From Lentilactobacillus sp. Marseille-Q4993 (GTDB lineage Bacteria; Bacillota; Bacilli; Lactobacillales; Lactobacillaceae): 64,000 nucleotides of DNA. A program made the translations under genes and the position numbers. Under the pieces are notes generated by a model. The model was not told the DNA's origin and searched no databases. It saw only the letters and a program-made list of their open reading frames with translations. Positions 1 through 8,940 of this stretch are shown here, one piece after another. Location: NCBI RefSeq assembly GCF_951230165.1, contig NZ_CATNVB010000005.1:1-64000 (forward strand), in the 5' to 3' direction. Every line of letters starts with the position of its first letter. The stretch's first letter is position 1.

Positions 1-77
1 TCTTCCTTAACTTTAGTTATTTGTATATTTTTGTCTTTGATATCCAGTAAATCTAAGATAGAATTGTCTTGGGACAT
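1..77 (-). CDS. Probable ISL3-family transposase, N-terminal fragment at window edge
   Basis: The reading frame opens with ATG at 77, preceded by a GAGGTG ribosome binding site, and runs off the left edge after 25 codons. The visible peptide begins MSQDNSILDLLDIKDKNI. From memory, this hydrophobic opening with an IKDxNI motif resembles the start of ISL3-type transposases in lactobacilli. No catalytic residues are visible, and I could not define the terminal inverted repeat. A short hairpin at about 125-143 (GGGACA/TGTCC) lies where the element end could be. The call rests only on the N-terminus, so another small gene is possible. Confidence 0.45.
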   Translation of the reverse strand, partial: MSQDNSILDLLDIKDKNIQITKVKE

Positions 78-154
78 CACATACACCTCGCTTGTTTTTT
101 GTTTAGACGCTTAAATCTTAGCATATGGGACAGTGATGTCCTATTTGTTTTGGA

Positions 155-191
155 TAAAAAAACTGGCATTGATGATGTTCATCAATACCAG
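155..191 (-). terminator. Intrinsic terminator of the pyrR-carA-carB unit
   Basis: On the minus strand, a stem of about 13 bp (CTGGTATTGATGA paired with TCATCAATGCCAG, loop ACA) is followed by a run of seven T. It lies 20 bp past the carB stop and separates that unit from the probable insertion sequence. Confidence 0.85.
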
Positions 192-211
192 AAAGTATAG
201 TTCCAAAATTC

Positions 212-2737
212 CTAAGCCTTTTTCTGTTCTTCAAAATTTTTAAATGTTAGGTACGCCCCTGCTTCCTGGTCAACCGTACCGTCATGTTGATTAGATTGAA
301 GTTGACTAAACGGAAAGACAGAAGTCATTGTGGAACGCCGCTTATGATTGAAACTGGTAAGTTGTTCCTGTATTTGGGTTTTGTCTAACTTACCAAGATA
401 CTTTTTGACGAGAGTTGCGACCCAATCGACACCAGTTGTTTTAGTTAAAAAGGCGGTTTCTGTTATCGTTACTGGCCTGATCCCAACAAATTCATAACCG
501 TCAACCTGGCGATTAAACATAATTTGAACCAGCCCCTGCCAGTAATCAGTGTTAATTATCTGGGTTACAGTGTCTACCAGAATTTCAGTATCCGTTTCCC
601 AATGGAGCATCGGTTCGCTAAGATTGTACAGGTATTTCAGTTGCTTGTTGTTACTGTCCTTGGCGTTTGAAAACTCAATCGTTGTTATAGGTGTAACCGT
701 CGTACCATCAATAAAAACATCAATTGCATTAGTTGCTTGATTATCGTTGTATTTTGCAATTTTTTGATCTGGTGGTAATAGCACGATATTCAAATCAGTA
801 AATTTCTTTAATTCAGTAGATAGGAAGTGACGATTACCTGGTAAAAATACAACATTAGGGTGTTCAAGGTCAATAATATTCAGAATATTTCCAAGTTGAA
901 TTGGCTCAATGTATTTTTTATCACTTAACTGTGGAGATAAAGAAATGGCATTGGGATTGGTATTCATAATTATTGTTCGGTACCCTGTTTTTTTCAGAGT
1001 CAGTAAAATCTTTGCAGTATAGTAATCAGCAGCCGTATTTGGCCCCAATTGGTTACCGCCTCTACCAATTACGAGGGCAACTTTATCATCTGTCGAATAA
1101 CTTTCGCTTTCGTTCTCCATCTCATAACTAGAATAAAATGTATCGGTTGAATCGTTTAGCTCACCGGCACTTGGTTCTACCATTTTGAAGGTTACTTGAT
1201 TTGCTGACTCGGACCCAATCGCCCTAACGTCGTTAATGCTTAAATTCCACATCTCTGCTAGCATTCCGTCCCCAAACCCATACTTATGAGCTACGTCAAC
1301 TGCCTTTAATGTTCTAGGATGGTCAGCAACATACTTTTGCCCTCTAAGCAACTGGTTTAGTTTATAGAAATAAAACTTATCGATTTTGGTTAATTCAGAC
1401 AGTTCATCAATAGAAAAGCCTCTTCGCAGAGCTTCCATTAAAATTAAGATCCTGCTTGCAAGCGGGTGGATCAGTTGATTAATCAACTCATCTTCATCCA
1501 CTTTTGAAGTACTTGGTAAGATATCGCGGGGAGACAGTTGAGAACTATGTAAAGCTTTTAAAATAGCTTCTTCCACAGTTCTGCCGACCCCGATTGTGGA
1601 CCCGACTGCTTTCATCACGGTATTTAGGTGCTGATCAATATCTGGAATGTCTTCAAACGGCCAAATTGGAACCTTAACTAGCACGTGATCAGATGTTGGC
1701 TCCATGTATGCTGTGTATTTGCTATATTTGCTTGGCAGCTTGATTTCAGTTAGTGAATAACCCATTTCCAAAAAAGTTGAGATATACGAAATTGGATATC
1801 CGGTTGACTTGGCCGCCAAATTAGTATTTCTAGTAAAAAATGGGCTAACCTTAGTTACAAAATAAGAGCTAGTTTGCGAGTTAAGTGCAAATTGTATATG
1901 ACAAGTTCCCTTAATTCCAAGACTATCCATTATTGAAAACGTTGAGGTTCTTAGCGCTTGGTACTCTTTATTGAGTAGTGTTTGAGTTGGAGCAAAGATA
2001 ATTGAATCTCCTGAGTGAATTCCAATCGGATCCATATCTTCCAAACCAGAAACCAACATCTTGTTTCCCAGTGAATCCCTCACTCCAACCATTTCGATTT
2101 CTTTGTATCCTACAATACTCTGCTCGATTGAGCAGCGATTTATGTATGTTCGTTTTAAACTGGCTTCAATTGCATCATCGAGCTCGTCAGGGTTATTACA
2201 AATAAACCGGCTAGTATCGTGGCTTGAGGAAATTGGTTTAACGATAACCGGGAATCCAACTTCCCTAACAAAATCCATTGCCTCTTCCTCATTCGCAATA
2301 ATAACAGACGCAATTGTCTTTTCACCTATTTCAGTCAACGAATCTCTAAGCTTTTGATTATCAATAATCTTGGTGAGCTCCTGCGGGCCAATGCCGAGAA
2401 GGGAAATTTGTTGTTCTTCAAGGACTTCACTTTCGTACAGTTGCCATGCAATTTGGATTGCCTTTAGTCCTCCAATGGTTGGCATAACTGCATCTGGGTG
2501 CTCCTTTTCAATCACTGAAACAACGTTTGCAAAATTAACTTCTAGCGAATAGACATTAGCGGCTTGAACTTCTTCTGCAGACACAGAAAAAGGATTATTA
2601 TCGATATAAACTATCTTAGCGCCAGTTTTCCTGATGGCAGCAATGGTCTCGAAACAAGCGGCATCGTATTCATTTTCGTTCCCAATATTAGACGATCCAC
2701 TACCGATGATTAGGATTTTTTTAAAATCTTGTTTCAC
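212..2737 (-). CDS. carB: Degenerate carbamoyl-phosphate synthase large-subunit-like protein (CarB pseudoenzyme)
   Basis: This 841-residue protein is clearly homologous to CarB but is short of the usual ~1,060 residues. The first half keeps the family frame (GSG near 12, PTIGG 86-90, DPIGIHSGDS 236-245, STGYP 311-315). The glycine-rich ATP loop is replaced (ISSSHDTSRF, 169-178), and the metal/ATP motif EVNPR has become KVSPF (296-300). The second half starts near 552 (VIGRGG), but its ATP-grasp domain is cut to a remnant. Its EVNPRASRT counterpart reads GIRPVTITE (752-760). The C-terminal MGS-like allosteric domain is absent and replaced by a tail of about 55 residues. The GTG start lies inside the end of carA (17 bp overlap) behind AAGGAG, which implies coupled translation. 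Homology is certain. Lack of synthetase activity is inferred from the missing residues. The frame has no internal stops, so it is not simple decay. Confidence 0.85.
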   Translation of the reverse strand: MKQDFKKILIIGSGSSNIGNENEYDAACFETIAAIRKTGAKIVYIDNNPFSVSAEEVQAANVYSLEVNFANVVSVIEKEHPDAVMPTIGGLKAIQIAWQLYESEVLEEQQISLLGIGPQELTKIIDNQKLRDSLTEIGEKTIASVIIANEEEAMDFVREVGFPVIVKPISSSHDTSRFICNNPDELDDAIEASLKRTYINRCSIEQSIVGYKEIEMVGVRDSLGNKMLVSGLEDMDPIGIHSGDSIIFAPTQTLLNKEYQALRTSTFSIMDSLGIKGTCHIQFALNSQTSSYFVTKVSPFFTRNTNLAAKSTGYPISYISTFLEMGYSLTEIKLPSKYSKYTAYMEPTSDHVLVKVPIWPFEDIPDIDQHLNTVMKAVGSTIGVGRTVEEAILKALHSSQLSPRDILPSTSKVDEDELINQLIHPLASRILILMEALRRGFSIDELSELTKIDKFYFYKLNQLLRGQKYVADHPRTLKAVDVAHKYGFGDGMLAEMWNLSINDVRAIGSESANQVTFKMVEPSAGELNDSTDTFYSSYEMENESESYSTDDKVALVIGRGGNQLGPNTAADYYTAKILLTLKKTGYRTIIMNTNPNAISLSPQLSDKKYIEPIQLGNILNIIDLEHPNVVFLPGNRHFLSTELKKFTDLNIVLLPPDQKIAKYNDNQATNAIDVFIDGTTVTPITTIEFSNAKDSNNKQLKYLYNLSEPMLHWETDTEILVDTVTQIINTDYWQGLVQIMFNRQVDGYEFVGIRPVTITETAFLTKTTGVDWVATLVKKYLGKLDKTQIQEQLTSFNHKRRSTMTSVFPFSQLQSNQHDGTVDQEAGAYLTFKNFEEQKKA

Positions 2738-3812
2738 TGCTATCCCTTCTCCTTGCCATTATTTCAACGAAGTCATCAAATACCCCAACTGCATCTTTGG
2801 GTCCTGGAGCACCATCTGGTGAAAATTGTACCGAGAATGCGGGGTAATCACGATGACGTAGGCCTTGTACAGTTCCATTGATGAGGTCAGCATGGGTGAT
2901 ATAAAGTTTGTCATGATTAATTGATTTTGAATCAATCGCATAACCTTGTTCCTGACCAGCGTAAAACACTTCATTAGTGATTATTTCTCTAATCGGATGA
3001 TTACTACCATAGTGCATAGATTCCAACGCAACAATTTGAGCATCATTAGCCATCGCAAACAATTCGTGTCCTAGCCCAATTGCCAACATTGGGACGGCTT
3101 CTTGAACATTTCTAATCATTTCAAGAACATCATCTGGCAAGCTTGTTGGCGCCCCTGGTCCAGTTGAAAGCACCACTCCATCCGGATCTAAATCTAGAAT
3201 CATCTCACTGGTTGAGTTCCAGGGAACAACTGTGATATTACAGTCCCGCTTTGATAGCTCCCTAAGAATACCGCTTTTTAGTCCAAAATCAACAACGACA
3301 ACGTTGTCCCCGTCACCCGGATTAGCATATGGCTTTGGTGTTGCTACCTGCGAAACCTGTTGATTTGTAAGTACTGTCGCATGTAACTGATCAAACGCGT
3401 GCTCATCTGCAACATCAACAATACTAGCCTTCATGTTCCCTTTTTCTCGTAGATGATGCACGATTTGACGGGTATCAACATCGTAAATTCCGGGAATCCG
3501 GTGTAACTTTAAATACCGATCCAATGAAATTCGCTTAAACTGATCGGTTGCCAAATTCTCGTATTCTTTAACAACGACGCCCTTTGCAGTTGGCATAATT
3601 GATTCGTATGCATTTTGATCTAACCCAGTATTTCCAATCGATGATTGAGTAAAAACAATTATTTGGTTGTGATAGATTTGATTAGAAATAATCTCTTGAT
3701 AACCATTCATCGTTGAGTTGACAACAATTTCTCCAGTTGTGGTTGATAATGAGCCGAAAGCCTTACCTAGGTAAGCGGAGCCATCTTCAAGTATTAAATA
3801 TCGTTCAGTCAT
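2721..3812 (-). CDS. carA: CarA-like small subunit with lost glutaminase triad
   Basis: This 363-residue protein is homologous along its length to carbamoyl-phosphate synthase small subunit: an N-terminal CarA domain (about 1-150) and a class I amidotransferase domain (about 170-355). The nucleophile motif GICLGHQ reads AIGLGHE, with Gly246 in place of Cys. The HPE motif reads SPD (331-333), so the catalytic His and Glu are Ser and Asp. Glutamine hydrolysis should be impossible. Other landmarks persist: MNGYQEI 35-41, STGPGAP near 216-222, GLRHRDYPAFSVQ 317-329. The gene follows pyrR after a gap of about 20 bp and overlaps carB by 17 bp. Losing the triad while keeping the fold and full length suggests a structural or sensory partner for the CarB-like protein. 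Confidence 0.88.
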   Translation of the reverse strand: MTERYLILEDGSAYLGKAFGSLSTTTGEIVVNSTMNGYQEIISNQIYHNQIIVFTQSSIGNTGLDQNAYESIMPTAKGVVVKEYENLATDQFKRISLDRYLKLHRIPGIYDVDTRQIVHHLREKGNMKASIVDVADEHAFDQLHATVLTNQQVSQVATPKPYANPGDGDNVVVVDFGLKSGILRELSKRDCNITVVPWNSTSEMILDLDPDGVVLSTGPGAPTSLPDDVLEMIRNVQEAVPMLAIGLGHELFAMANDAQIVALESMHYGSNHPIREIITNEVFYAGQEQGYAIDSKSINHDKLYITHADLINGTVQGLRHRDYPAFSVQFSPDGAPGPKDAVGVFDDFVEIMARRRDSSETRF

Positions 3813-3834
3813 CTATCTACCACCTACAATCTGT

Positions 3835-4374
<540 letters not shown>

Positions 4375-4419
4375 TTAGCTCCTTAAATATAGTCTCCCAT
4401 TACTAATCTATTACCATTC

Positions 4420-4448
4420 AGCATAGAAAAGCAGTTAATTAATGTCAA
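4420..4448 (-). promoter_or_regulatory. Sigma-A promoter of pyrR-carA-carB
   Basis: On the minus strand, a perfect -35 (TTGACA, 4443-4448) is separated by 17 bp from a -10 TATGCT (4420-4425). Transcription would start near 4412, giving a leader of about 40 nt. That is too short for a PyrR attenuator. It makes the unit independent of lspA-rluD. Confidence 0.8.
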
Positions 4449-4454
4449 GACAAC

Positions 4455-5351
4455 TTACCTGTCGTTTCTTAGTTGGTTAATTTTATCATTAAAATATGCC
4501 GGTAATGGTGCCGAAAACATCATCAGTTTATGACTAGTTGGGTGAATGAACCCTAATTCTGCAGCGTGTAAGTACTGGCCATTATCGGAAATTGATTTCT
4601 TCGGTCCGTAAAGTGGATCACCAATCAGTGGATGATTGATATATTTCATATGAACCCTTATTTGGTGGGTTCGTCCTGTCTCAAGCCGGCAATGAATCAA
4701 GGTACTGCTTTTAAATCGTTCTATAACGGTGAAGTGAGTGATGGCATCTCGGCCGTCAGCCACAATTGCCTGTTTCTTACGGTCATTTTTAGATCTTCCA
4801 ATTGGGGCATTGATTGTCCCTGAATCTTCCTTGATAACACCATGAACGAGTGCAACATACAAACGCAGGTTTTTCTTTTCTTTTAACTGTTTTGAAAGTT
4901 CAATGTGGGCATGATCATTTTTGGCCACCATCAACAACCCTGATGTGTCTTTATCTATTCGATGTACGATTCCTGGCCTAAACTCACCATTAATGTGGGA
5001 TAGCGGACTGTGATAAAGTAGAGCATTTACTAATGTTCCAGAAGGGTGTCCTGCTGCGGGGTGGACAACCATTCCAGTTGGTTTGTTAACCACGATAACA
5101 TCATCATCTTCATACACAATATCGAGGTCAATATCCTCAGGAATAATTTCAGTTTCCTTGATCTCAGGAATTTCAACAGAAACAACATCACCAATTTTTG
5201 CAGTGTACTTTGGTTTTACCCGTTGGCTATTAACTTTTATTGCCCCTGATTCGATCAACGTCTTTGCCTTTGAGCGCGTTAAGCTAGGAACAAACAACGG
5301 AACCAGTTTATCTAATCGGTCTTCCTTTTCGGTTATTTTAAAATCACTCAT
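4455..5351 (-). CDS. rluD: RluD-family 23S rRNA pseudouridine synthase
   Basis: This 298-residue RluA/RluD-family enzyme isomerises uridines, probably in large-subunit rRNA. An S4 RNA-binding domain occupies about 12-70 (RSKAKTLIESGAIKVN). The catalytic domain has the family motif GIVHRIDKDTSG (127-138), with the catalytic Asp at 133. It lies 2 bp from lspA, the usual lspA-rluD pairing in Bacillota, so the two are probably co-transcribed. The pyrR promoter overlaps its 3' end region. The exact target uridines cannot be read from sequence. Confidence 0.9.
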   Translation of the reverse strand: MSDFKITEKEDRLDKLVPLFVPSLTRSKAKTLIESGAIKVNSQRVKPKYTAKIGDVVSVEIPEIKETEIIPEDIDLDIVYEDDDVIVVNKPTGMVVHPAAGHPSGTLVNALLYHSPLSHINGEFRPGIVHRIDKDTSGLLMVAKNDHAHIELSKQLKEKKNLRLYVALVHGVIKEDSGTINAPIGRSKNDRKKQAIVADGRDAITHFTVIERFKSSTLIHCRLETGRTHQIRVHMKYINHPLIGDPLYGPKKSISDNGQYLHAAELGFIHPTSHKLMMFSAPLPAYFNDKINQLRNDR

Positions 5352-5353
5352 AA

Positions 5354-5791
5354 TTACTCTCTCACGATTCTAATGGCTAATAATAAAATTCCAACCGTTA
5401 GAAACATGTCCGCGCAGTTGAAAATCGGAAAATTGATAAAGTCTAACTGAAACATGTCAACAACATGCCCCAGTCTGATTCTATCAATGATGTTGCCCGC
5501 TGCACCAGCGAACAACAGTACCAAACTGAACATGTACCAGTTATCATTTCTAAATTTGAACATCATGTAGGCGATAACGATGAGTGCGATTATTCCTATC
5601 ACGACGAATATAAATTGGTGGCCAGATAGGACGCTCCAAGCGGCACCAGTGTTATTTAGGTGGGTAAATGACAGAATCCCATCAATAATCGAAGTAGTTT
5701 GTCCAAGTTGGAGGTTAACTACTATGAGGTGTTTAACAACTTGATCGATCGCAATTAAAATTGCAATCAATCCAATGTATAAAAATGGCAA
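5354..5791 (-). CDS. lspA: Lipoprotein signal peptidase (signal peptidase II)
   Basis: LspA cleaves signal peptides from diacylglyceryl-modified prolipoproteins in the membrane. The 145-residue protein has four hydrophobic segments (about 4-22, 58-78, 86-98, 130-143) and both catalytic aspartates: Asp103 in NIIDR and Asp128 in FNCAD. NTGAAWS (47-53) is also conserved. The TTG start follows GAGAGG. It leads into rluD with a 2 bp gap and follows the ebsA-like gene. Confidence 0.95.
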   Translation of the reverse strand: MPFLYIGLIAILIAIDQVVKHLIVVNLQLGQTTSIIDGILSFTHLNNTGAAWSVLSGHQFIFVVIGIIALIVIAYMMFKFRNDNWYMFSLVLLFAGAAGNIIDRIRLGHVVDMFQLDFINFPIFNCADMFLTVGILLLAIRIVRE

Positions 5792-5813
5792 GGTAAAAAT
5801 CCTCTCTATTTTG

Positions 5814-6212
5814 CTAGTTACTTGGCTTATAACCAGTTATTAAGTTTTTAAGTTCAATTACTGAGTTTGCTGGTAAAATGAATGCATAAATTTTACCATT
5901 AGCAACAAAACCGAGCTGATACTTGGATGTCTGAACACTCTCGATCTTTGCAAGCTCAATTACCAAGGTGTGGGGATTGATTATTCTGCTTACAATTAAT
6001 TTTTCGTTTTCAATTGTTATGTTTCTAAAGCGAATCTCTGCCCAGCTAACAAGTCCAAACAGAACAAAGAAAAATAAAGTTATCCATTGAAAATGAGTGA
6101 TTTCAAGCCAAATAACGACACCAACAAAGAAAATCACTAGCGTCCAGCTCCAACAAATAATGCTACTAAGAAAACTTGGTTGATATAAAAATCTTCTTTT
6201 TTGAGTTATCAT
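5814..6212 (-). CDS. ebsA: EbsA-family membrane protein
   Basis: A 132-residue protein with a basic N-terminus, two close membrane spans (about 18-37 and 42-60) and a soluble PH-like C-terminal part (about 65-130). This resembles EbsA, named from the enterococcal ebs locus. Its role is poorly defined. Position supports the call: in lactobacilli EbsA is often next to an RNase HI-like gene and lspA, as here. It is divergent from the RNase HI-like gene with only 30 bp between them. Confidence 0.7.
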   Translation of the reverse strand: MITQKRRFLYQPSFLSSIICWSWTLVIFFVGVVIWLEITHFQWITLFFFVLFGLVSWAEIRFRNITIENEKLIVSRIINPHTLVIELAKIESVQTSKYQLGFVANGKIYAFILPANSVIELKNLITGYKPSN

Positions 6213-6242
6213 TTAATAAACTCCTAAATAAGGTGGTAGGAA

Positions 6243-6632
6243 ATGCTTAAATTATACACCGATGCAGCCGTAAAACAAAGCACCCAAAAGAGTGCTGCGG
6301 GTATTCTAATTGTTCATGAGGGCCACCAAATTCAGCTCAGTAAAGAGCTTGTGGCAATGGACAATCATACAGCAGAATTTCAAGCAGCAATCGCTGGCTT
6401 CACAGAACTAGCTAACCTAAAAATCAGCCATGATGAGATCATTCTCTTTTATTCTGATAGTAAAATCTTGATTGATGCTCTTAATAAGCAGTATGCAAAG
6501 CACTATCAGGAATATGTCGACAAATTGATTGAACTACAGTCCCGATATCAGGCCGTAGTAAATGAATGGATCGCAGACAATCAGAATAAAGGAGCCCATA
6601 ATTTAGCCATCCAAAAGCTACATCACTTATGA
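6243..6632 (+). CDS. Ribonuclease HI-like protein
   Basis: A 129-residue RNase H-fold protein that probably cleaves RNA in RNA-DNA hybrids. Acidic catalytic positions are visible: Asp7 (LYTDAA), Glu45 (HTAEFQAA) and Asp72 (YSDSK). The fourth position, Asp in classical RNase HI, appears as His in NKGAHNLA, as I recall for the EbsB/YpeP-like subgroup of Bacillota. It starts after a GGTGGTAGGAA site. Its stop overlaps the 3' end of the convergent oxidoreductase gene by 10 bp. An RNase HII gene is also present at 33478-34236. Confidence 0.85.
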   Translation: MLKLYTDAAVKQSTQKSAAGILIVHEGHQIQLSKELVAMDNHTAEFQAAIAGFTELANLKISHDEIILFYSDSKILIDALNKQYAKHYQEYVDKLIELQSRYQAVVNEWIADNQNKGAHNLAIQKLHHL

Positions 6633-7732
6633 TGCATTTTTACATATTGGGCCACGGGTTTTGTGAACGAATCAAAATCAGGATAATCACCCGAAACTGC
6701 CATATCGGCCAATAGTTTACCAATTATCGGACCAGTTGTTAGACCTGATGAGCCTAAACCACCGGCAACTAGCACGTTCGGCTGACCCTCGATTGCACCG
6801 AAGAATGGTGCAAAATCACTAGTATAGCCTCTTGTCCCCACCCTCACTCGATTAATTTCATTTTCTGATAAATTAGCAATTGATTTTTGACCACTCGCAA
6901 ATAACGACTTATCAGCTAATTCAGTAGGATTCAAATCAAAACCTGCTTCATTCTCGTGAGTTGCCCCAATTGTCAATTGATGACCGGTAAATGGGATAAT
7001 ATCTGATTCGCCTTCTGGCATGTAAACGGGCATGTCATCAAACACCGTTGATTGGATATTCAAATCGATAAGTTGCCCCTTTTGAGGACGAATATCGACG
7101 TCAAATCCAATCGGTTCTAGTAGGTTTGCAAGAAACGCACCTGGAGTAATAACTATCTTATCAAATTTCTGTTGATTACTATTTTCAACAACTTCAAATC
7201 CATTCGATAATTTAACGCGGCTATTGCTCAAATGCATACCATTATTAACTGCTTGCGAAATTAGCGTGGCCACTAGTTCATGACCATTAATTTTAGCACC
7301 GCCAGCAACAAAAATTCCTGCCTCAGGGTTAGTCAATATGGGTATCAGCTCTTTAACTTCATCTGCAGTGAGTAGTTTTACCGACTGCATAGCCGGAGTT
7401 ACCTGAAGCCTCTCATTAGCTAGAGCATACAACTCAGTCAACTTCTCTGGCTCTTTGCGAGTGACGATTGTACCAGTTTGCTGATAGACATCTTTGCCTA
7501 ATTTTGCATCGCGTACGAGCTCCGAGTAAAAATCGGCTCCCCGTTTTGCAAGTGCAAACCATCTTTTGTTTCTGCGCTTTGAAAGCCATGGTGAAATGAT
7601 TCCCGAAGCAGCCTTAGTTGCCTGTCCGCAATCATCATCAAATAAGGTAACATTAACTTTATTATTGTTTGCCAAATAAAATGCTGATGTCGCCCCAATG
7701 ATTCCGCCACCGATTATTGCAATGTTCTGCAC
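6623..7732 (-). CDS. FAD-dependent oxidoreductase, DadA / glycine oxidase type
   Basis: This 369-residue protein has an N-terminal dinucleotide-binding motif (IIGGGIIGATSA, 6-17) and a C-terminal FAD segment (VAGGLGSSGLTTGP, about 331-344). That is typical of D-amino acid dehydrogenases and glycine/sarcosine oxidases. It should oxidise an amine or amino acid in the cytoplasm; the substrate cannot be assigned. The GTG start follows AAAGGA and nearly abuts the methyltransferase stop, so the two are likely co-transcribed. The 3' end overlaps the RNase HI-like gene. Confidence 0.85.
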   Translation of the reverse strand: MQNIAIIGGGIIGATSAFYLANNNKVNVTLFDDDCGQATKAASGIISPWLSKRRNKRWFALAKRGADFYSELVRDAKLGKDVYQQTGTIVTRKEPEKLTELYALANERLQVTPAMQSVKLLTADEVKELIPILTNPEAGIFVAGGAKINGHELVATLISQAVNNGMHLSNSRVKLSNGFEVVENSNQQKFDKIVITPGAFLANLLEPIGFDVDIRPQKGQLIDLNIQSTVFDDMPVYMPEGESDIIPFTGHQLTIGATHENEAGFDLNPTELADKSLFASGQKSIANLSENEINRVRVGTRGYTSDFAPFFGAIEGQPNVLVAGGLGSSGLTTGPIIGKLLADMAVSGDYPDFDSFTKPVAQYVKMHHK

Positions 7733-7737
7733 CTGAA

Positions 7738-8859
7738 TTACTTCCTTTCAGCCCAGAATTGGAAGTAATCCGCTCTAATCGCACCGTTATAAAGTTTCCG
7801 CTTCTTAGTGGCTTTTTGACCATAGTACTTTTCAAAGTCAAGATCACTAGTAATAAAGTATTTTGACCAATCTTTCATTGGAGCAAGGGCTTTACCCATT
7901 TCTTTGTAAATCTGGTGAACTTTTTCTTGCTCTCCCATTCGTTGACCATAAGGAGGATTAGAAACGATTACTCCCCCACTCAATTCGGTTTTAAAGTCAG
8001 CGATTGCGACTTGTTTAAACTGAATATCGTCCAACAGCCCAACTTCTTCTGCGTTTCGCTTAGCAATGGCAATCATACTACCGTCAATGTCAGACGCATG
8101 GATTTCAAGTTCAGAATCATAATCTGCTAGGCTGTCAGCCTCATCACGAGCTTCTTGGGCTAAGTTATCATCTAAAAATTGAAATGATTCGAAGGCAAAA
8201 TTCCGATTGAATCCAGGGGCTATGTTTCTAGCAATCATCGTTGCCTCTATTGGAATTGTGCCTGAACCACAAAATGGATCCCAGAACGGCATGTCTTTCT
8301 TCCAATTGGTTAGCATCACTAATGCGGCAGCCATGTTTTCCTTCATTGGAGCGTTTCCTTTTTCTACCCGGTAACCCCGCTTGAAAAGTGAAGAACCAGT
8401 GGTATCAAGGGTGATCATCACGTGATCTTTATTGATTGCTACTTCCAGTGGGTATTTAGCCCCCGTTTCAGGAAGGCGAGTGTGTCTATGGTAAGCGGCA
8501 CTCAATGAGCTTACAATGGCTTTTTTTACAATCGCCTGCACATCAGGAACACTATGAAGTGTCGATTTTTGCGACTTTCCTTCGACCGGAAATTCGGCGT
8601 CCATTGGTAAGTATTGATCCCAAGGAATCGCAGTCGTTTGATCAAACAATTCATCAAATGACTTAGCATCAAACTCGGTCACTACGATTTTAATTCGATC
8701 AGCCGTCCGTAACCATAAGTTAGTTTTAGCAATATCCTTACCATCACCTTTAAATCTAATTCGTCCGTTTTCTGCCTGAACTTCGTATCCAAGGTCAGTG
8801 AGTTCACGTTTTACCAAACTTTCAATTCCGGCAGCACAAGTTGCAATTAAGTTAAACAT
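7738..8859 (-). CDS. THUMP-domain 23S rRNA guanine-N2 methyltransferase (RlmL/YpsC type)
   Basis: This 373-residue protein has an N-terminal THUMP RNA-binding domain (about 45-155) and a Rossmann methyltransferase domain. SAM-binding FWDPFCGSGTIPIE lies near 190-203, and the catalytic SNPPYGQRMGE lies near 301-311. This matches the Bacillota YpsC group, related to the N-terminal half of E. coli RlmL, which makes m2G in 23S rRNA. Its place downstream of rnpB and gpsB is the conserved Bacillota order. The start follows GGAG. Confidence 0.9.
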   Translation of the reverse strand: MFNLIATCAAGIESLVKRELTDLGYEVQAENGRIRFKGDGKDIAKTNLWLRTADRIKIVVTEFDAKSFDELFDQTTAIPWDQYLPMDAEFPVEGKSQKSTLHSVPDVQAIVKKAIVSSLSAAYHRHTRLPETGAKYPLEVAINKDHVMITLDTTGSSLFKRGYRVEKGNAPMKENMAAALVMLTNWKKDMPFWDPFCGSGTIPIEATMIARNIAPGFNRNFAFESFQFLDDNLAQEARDEADSLADYDSELEIHASDIDGSMIAIAKRNAEEVGLLDDIQFKQVAIADFKTELSGGVIVSNPPYGQRMGEQEKVHQIYKEMGKALAPMKDWSKYFITSDLDFEKYYGQKATKKRKLYNGAIRADYFQFWAERK

Positions 8860-8910
8860 TGATTGGTCTCCTTTGTTATTTATGTTCGAGTTATTGATTT
8901 TTTAGGTAAT

Positions 8911-8935
8911 AAAAAAGTGGGAGCAAGCTCCCACT
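8911..8935 (-). terminator. Intrinsic terminator of rnpB
   Basis: On the minus strand, the stem GTGGGAGC-TT-GCTCCCAC is followed by six T. It starts just past the mature 3' end of RNase P RNA. It also shows that the rlmL-like gene needs its own promoter. Confidence 0.9.
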
Positions 8936-8940
8936 ACGTC

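Noticed and set aside
2061-2357. 98-codon plus-strand frame inside carB
   Set aside because: Antisense shadow of a coding gene with no initiation signal.
212-3812. Calling carA and carB a functional carbamoyl-phosphate synthase
   Set aside because: Glutaminase triad and both ATP-grasp metal motifs are missing, and the large subunit is about 220 residues short.
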